A stretch of DNA of 64,000 bases, from the NCBI GenBank assembly GCA_018711625.1, contig DVID01000041.1:46043-110042 (forward strand). The letters run 5' to 3'. Within the stretch, counting starts at the first letter, position 1. Each line of letters starts with the position of its first letter. Below, in pieces: positions 60,830 through 64,000 of the stretch. Below the pieces are notes generated by a model that saw nothing but the letters and a program-made list of their open reading frames with translations, searched no databases and was not told the DNA's origin. Source of the DNA: Candidatus Limicola stercorigallinarum. GTDB lineage: Bacteria > Actinomycetota > Coriobacteriia > Coriobacteriales > Coriobacteriaceae. The translations under genes and the position numbers were made by a program.

Positions 60830-61831
60830 ATGCCGTATCCCGTATTTGACCTGCATTCCGATACCGCCGATCGCCTTGCATGGCAAACGTTGCCGCAAGC
60901 CATAAAGAATCGCGTAGGCATGGACGCCTACGGCCCAGGCGACGCCGACCATCTAAGCGATATTTGCGACCTCGCCTGCAACCGGGGCCATCTTTCGCTT
61001 GACGCCATAGGGGCCACGCCGTGGGTGCAGTGCTTGGCTTGCTACATCCCCGATGACCTCTCGCCCACCGAGGCGGCAACCTTCCACGCCCATGTTGAGG
61101 CATATTTGCTTGCTCAGGCCGAGCGTCATGATGCCTTCACGCTAGCCCAAAACGTGAACGACATTCCGGAAGAACCCGCGGCAGGCCAGCTGGTGGGCAT
61201 CAAAACCATTGAGAATGCGCGCCTCTTTGCAGCCGACCTCAGCCTCATCGAGCGCCTCGCGCAGCAGGGCCTTCTCATGGCATCCCTCAGCTGGAACGCC
61301 CCGGGGCCTCTTGCCAGTGGCCACGATGATGAAATGGCAGGCCTTACGCCCATAGGCATCGAGGCGCTCCGCCGCATGGAAGACGCACACGTGGTGCTCG
61401 ACGTGTCGCATCTTAACGACCGCTCGTTTGACGACGTGCTTCGCCATGCGCGCCGCCCCTTTGTTGCAAGCCACTCCAATAGCCGCGCCGTGTGCGGTCA
61501 TCCCCGCAACCTCACCGACGCTCAGTTTGCCGAGATCCGCGACCGCGGAGGCATCGTGGGCCTCAACTATTGTTGTTTGTTCCTCTCGGATTCCGGCGAG
61601 CCCACCTTTGACGACATTTCTCGCCATATCGATCACTGGCTTGAGCTCGGCGGCGAGAACACAATTGCACTGGGCAGTGACTTTGATGGCTGCGACACGC
61701 CAGCTTGCATCGCCACGGCGCGCGAGATGCCCTCATTCCAAGAACAGCTCGTCCGTCGCTTCGGCGATGATATAACGCGTGCGCTCTGCTACGACAACGC
61801 TCTCGCGTTCTTCCGGCGCGTCGCCGCCTAA
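60830..61831 (+). CDS. Membrane-dipeptidase-family (M19) zinc peptidase
   Basis: A 333-residue zinc dipeptidase. VFDLHSDTADRL holds the first metal ligands (His9, Asp11), GIKTIENARLF follows with the bridging Glu, and VLDVSHLNDRSFDDVL, FVASHSNSRAVCGHPRNLTD and ALGSDFDGCDTP complete the site. It cleaves dipeptides (L-Xaa-D/L-Xaa), and probably helps peptide use or peptidoglycan turnover. No signal peptide is seen, so it is cytoplasmic. AAGGAG precedes the start at 60830. Confidence 0.9.
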   Translation: MPYPVFDLHSDTADRLAWQTLPQAIKNRVGMDAYGPGDADHLSDICDLACNRGHLSLDAIGATPWVQCLACYIPDDLSPTEAATFHAHVEAYLLAQAERHDAFTLAQNVNDIPEEPAAGQLVGIKTIENARLFAADLSLIERLAQQGLLMASLSWNAPGPLASGHDDEMAGLTPIGIEALRRMEDAHVVLDVSHLNDRSFDDVLRHARRPFVASHSNSRAVCGHPRNLTDAQFAEIRDRGGIVGLNYCCLFLSDSGEPTFDDISRHIDHWLELGGENTIALGSDFDGCDTPACIATAREMPSFQEQLVRRFGDDITRALCYDNALAFFRRVAA

Positions 61832-61843
61832 GCGCTATACGAC

Positions 61844-61875
61844 AGGTCCCCGCCACCAGCAGGTGACGGGGACCT
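61844..61875. terminator. Bidirectional hairpin between dipeptidase and serS
   Basis: AGGTCCCCG/CGGGGACCT encloses a CACC/GGTG stem, 13 bp after one stop and 22 bp before the other. No long T-run on either strand. Confidence 0.6.
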
Positions 61876-61897
61876 TAACAATGCGTGTTGGACGTGG

Positions 61898-63181
61898 CTA
61901 GCGGATAACCTCCATGCCGCCCATATAGGGGCGCAGCACTTCGGGCACCGTAATGGAACCATCGGGGTTTTGGTAGTTCTCCATAATCGCCGCCATCGTA
62001 CGCCCGGTAGGCAGACCGGAGCCGTTCAACGTGTGCACGAAGCGCGTGCCCTTGAAGTGCTCAGGGTCACGGTACTTGATATTGGCTCGACGTGCCTGGA
62101 AATCGCCGCAATTGGAGCAGGAAGAAATCTCCTTGTACGCGTTGTAGCTCGGCAGCCATACCTCAATGTCATAGGTCTGACGAGCCGAAAAGCCCAAATC
62201 GCCGGTGCACAGGCTAATCACGCGGTATGGAAGCTCCAGCTGCTGCAAGATGTACTCCGCCTCAGCCGTCATGCTCTCCAGCTCGTCGTCGGAAGTCTCC
62301 GGCGTGGCAAACTTCACCATCTCCACCTTGGTGAACTGGTGCTGGCGAATAATGCCGCGCGTGTCGCGACCGGCGCTGCCCGCCTCCTCGCGGAAGCACG
62401 GGGTGCCCGCGGTGTAGCGCAGCGGCAGGCTGCTGGCATCGAGCACCTCGCCCGCATGGAGATTGGTGAGCACAACCTCGGCCGTAGGAATGAGGAACTG
62501 GTCGTCGCCCACGTGGTAGGCGTCGTCCTCAAACTTGGGCAGCTGGCCCGTGCCAAACATGATCTCGCGGTTCACCACCACCGGCGGGATAAACTCTTTG
62601 AACCCGCGCGCGATGTGCGTATTTAGGAAGAAGTTCTCGAGGGCGCGATCAAGCAGAGCGCCGGCACCGGCAAGTACGGTAAAACGGCCGCCCGAAAGCT
62701 TGCTACCGCGCTCGAAATCGAGGATGCCCAGGTCCGTGCCAAGATCCCAGTGCGGCTTGGGCTCAAACCCCTCAGCTGCAAAATCGCGCGGCACGCCCCA
62801 ACGACGGCGCTCAGGATTCTCGGACTCATCCTTGCCCACCGGCGTGGCCTCGTAAGGCAGGTTAGGCAGATGCGCCATGAAGTCGTAAAGCTCGGCCTCA
62901 AGCGCGCTACGACGACCGGCCAAGCCCTCTATCTTCTCGTTTACCACGCGCACGGCGTCCTTCGCGGCCTCAGCCTCTTCGCGCTTTCCCTCGCGCATCA
63001 AGGTGCCGATTTTTTTGGACTCGGCGTTGCGTGTGGCCTGGAGCTCTTCCACCTCGGTGATGACGCCACGGCGCTCCTCGTCAAGGGCGAAGAAGCGCTC
63101 GCGGTCCCACGAGGTCTGACGATTTGCCATCGCGGTGTCGATGACGTCGGGGTTCTCACGAACAAACTTGATATCAAGCAT
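61898..63181 (-). CDS. serS: Seryl-tRNA synthetase
   Basis: Charges tRNA-Ser, 427 residues, normal for the bacterial type. The N-terminal coiled-coil arm (about 30-100) leads to the class II catalytic domain: motif 2 [22 protein letters not shown], then the C-terminal motif 3 [20 protein letters not shown]. The start at 63181 follows GGAGGCATC. Confidence 0.97.
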   Translation of the reverse strand: MLDIKFVRENPDVIDTAMANRQTSWDRERFFALDEERRGVITEVEELQATRNAESKKIGTLMREGKREEAEAAKDAVRVVNEKIEGLAGRRSALEAELYDFMAHLPNLPYEATPVGKDESENPERRRWGVPRDFAAEGFEPKPHWDLGTDLGILDFERGSKLSGGRFTVLAGAGALLDRALENFFLNTHIARGFKEFIPPVVVNREIMFGTGQLPKFEDDAYHVGDDQFLIPTAEVVLTNLHAGEVLDASSLPLRYTAGTPCFREEAGSAGRDTRGIIRQHQFTKVEMVKFATPETSDDELESMTAEAEYILQQLELPYRVISLCTGDLGFSARQTYDIEVWLPSYNAYKEISSCSNCGDFQARRANIKYRDPEHFKGTRFVHTLNGSGLPTGRTMAAIMENYQNPDGSITVPEVLRPYMGGMEVIR

Positions 63182-63312
63182 GATGCCTCCGGTTCAGGCG
63201 ACTCGGTGCCATGAATATGATTGCAAAGGCTTTACGCGTGGTGAAGCGCGTTATTCCTTCGCCAGTATATACTTAATGCCATACGTACCGCTTCGAGAAG
63301 ACAAGTTGCATC

Positions 63313-63483
63313 ATGGAAGACATTTTTACGTTCTTATTCCAAACACGCACCGGGTTTGCCGTGCTCTTCGTGCTTTGCGTGGTTATCTCGGTGATTGTGG
63401 CCATCGTACTCGAGCGCCGCACGCACACGCTCTACGTTGACCGCGGTGCCAAGTCGGACGACGAGGACGACTGGATTTTGTAA
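63313..63483 (+). CDS. 56-residue single-pass membrane protein
   Basis: A membrane helix at about 13-34 (FAVLFVLCVVISVIVAIVL) follows a short MEDIFTFLFQTRTG head and precedes an acidic cytoplasmic tail (KSDDEDDWIL). It is in the 130-320 bp area after serS and upstream of the partial gene. It resembles small DUF proteins of actinobacteria, possibly DUF6724, but I cannot confirm that. The start is weakly supported by AAGTTG only. Confidence 0.6.
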   Translation: MEDIFTFLFQTRTGFAVLFVLCVVISVIVAIVLERRTHTLYVDRGAKSDDEDDWIL

Positions 63484-63647
63484 AACCATGAGCTCGGGCG
63501 GTGCGCGGAGTCTGCATCCAAGCTGTGGCAGCCTCCGCCCTGCTCGGGCCCATGCCGCACAATGCGCCGCAGCGCCATCGCCGCCCTTTCGCGCCCTGCA
63601 CCCGCTCTTTGCCGCACCGCCTTTGACCACCCAAACGAGGTGACATC

Positions 63648-64000
63648 ATGGCAAGCTCATATCGTGACCGACCCGATAAGCAGATTGATCCCTTCAACGC
63701 TCCCGACCCCATTATGCCCGGTGGTGAGCAAACGATGGATCCCGGCGAGATGCATGGCGGTGGGCTTGAGCGGTTTTCTCGCTCACGCAAAAGCGATGCC
63801 AAGCGGCAGTTTTCCTCCCATAACTACCAGGCGCCCCGTGAGCATGCAGACGCCTACGAGGCCCCTTCGACCGACGGAACGCCGGGAACTGTCGCCGCAG
63901 AGCGCGATCGCCACGCTGCTGCCGAGGCCAAACGAGCTGCCAAGAACGCCAAGCGCGCCGCAAAAGCAGCGGCCAAGCGCACTCAGGGCAACGAGCGACG
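63648..64000 (+). CDS. Partial gene, Ala/Lys-rich N-terminus
   Basis: GAGGTG lies 5 nt before the ATG. The visible 117 codons read MASSYRDRPDKQIDPFNAPD and then a Gly/Ser-rich stretch and an Ala/Lys/Arg-rich helix (AAAEAKRAAKNAKRAAKAAA). It runs off the window edge. The visible part is low-complexity, so no function can be given. The same-strand 56-residue gene precedes it. Confidence 0.65.
   Translation, partial: MASSYRDRPDKQIDPFNAPDPIMPGGEQTMDPGEMHGGGLERFSRSRKSDAKRQFSSHNYQAPREHADAYEAPSTDGTPGTVAAERDRHAAAEAKRAAKNAKRAAKAAAKRTQGNER

Overview
The window looks like a stretch of a Coriobacteriia chromosome (Actinomycetota), most likely Collinsella or a close relative. I infer this from the high GC content, a gut-anaerobe gene set (mannose-family PTS, solitary hypA/hypB, NAD-type isocitrate dehydrogenase, nucleoside salvage), the actinobacterial long-form Hpf, and several intergenic repeat families. 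There are no rRNA genes, CRISPR arrays, transposases or phage genes. Three tRNA genes are present: Thr-CGT, Ser-GCT and Arg-ACG.

Layout. 1-159 is a long imperfect hairpin that may be a structured RNA. 174-5841 is a minus-strand amino-sugar PTS locus: IIA, YajC, IIB, IIC, IID, a GntR regulator and an AgaS-type isomerase/deaminase, with a promoter and AT-rich leader up to about 6.1 kb. After tRNA-Thr and a repeat-bearing gap, 6826-19293 is a long minus-strand series: YhcH, a SurA-N-like membrane protein, icd, a HEAT protein, a dehydrogenase with a Cys/His tail, DegV, hpf, a solute-binding lipoprotein, a candidate structured RNA, comF, ricT-like and holB. 19388-22102 is repeat-rich and holds tmk plus an AbiEi-like gene bracketed by near-identical inverted 115-bp repeats. 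22117-30569 carries topA, hypB/hypA, tatC/tatA, an STAS protein, two small membrane-anchored proteins and an aminotransferase. 31093-37657 is transport and energy: nhaA, a CaCA antiporter, ppaC, a ROK glucokinase and brnQ.

37901-42334 is a plus-strand accessory-looking block set among minus-strand genes: an FHA protein, a Ser/Thr kinase fused through a twin-arginine-like membrane segment to a DUF6273-like external domain, and a membrane-anchored Mrr-type nuclease-fold protein. It is the best candidate for an undescribed system. pcrA follows, then a 28-residue zinc-ribbon mini-protein and the deoC-deoD-deoB nucleoside catabolism genes. The rest holds uppP, uspA, an intramembrane-type two-component pair without its usual ABC transporter, purH, ferritin, a possibly leaderless gluQ, an 800-residue orphan protein, a dipeptidase, serS and two small or partial genes at the right edge.

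How genes work together. The PTS imports and phosphorylates an amino sugar, AgaS processes the product and GntR presumably senses it. deoC/deoD/deoB form one deoxynucleoside salvage route. tmk, holB and ricT are in the gene order common in Gram-positives. TatA/TatC may export the kinase's C-terminal domain. Many start codons were moved inward to match Shine-Dalgarno sites.
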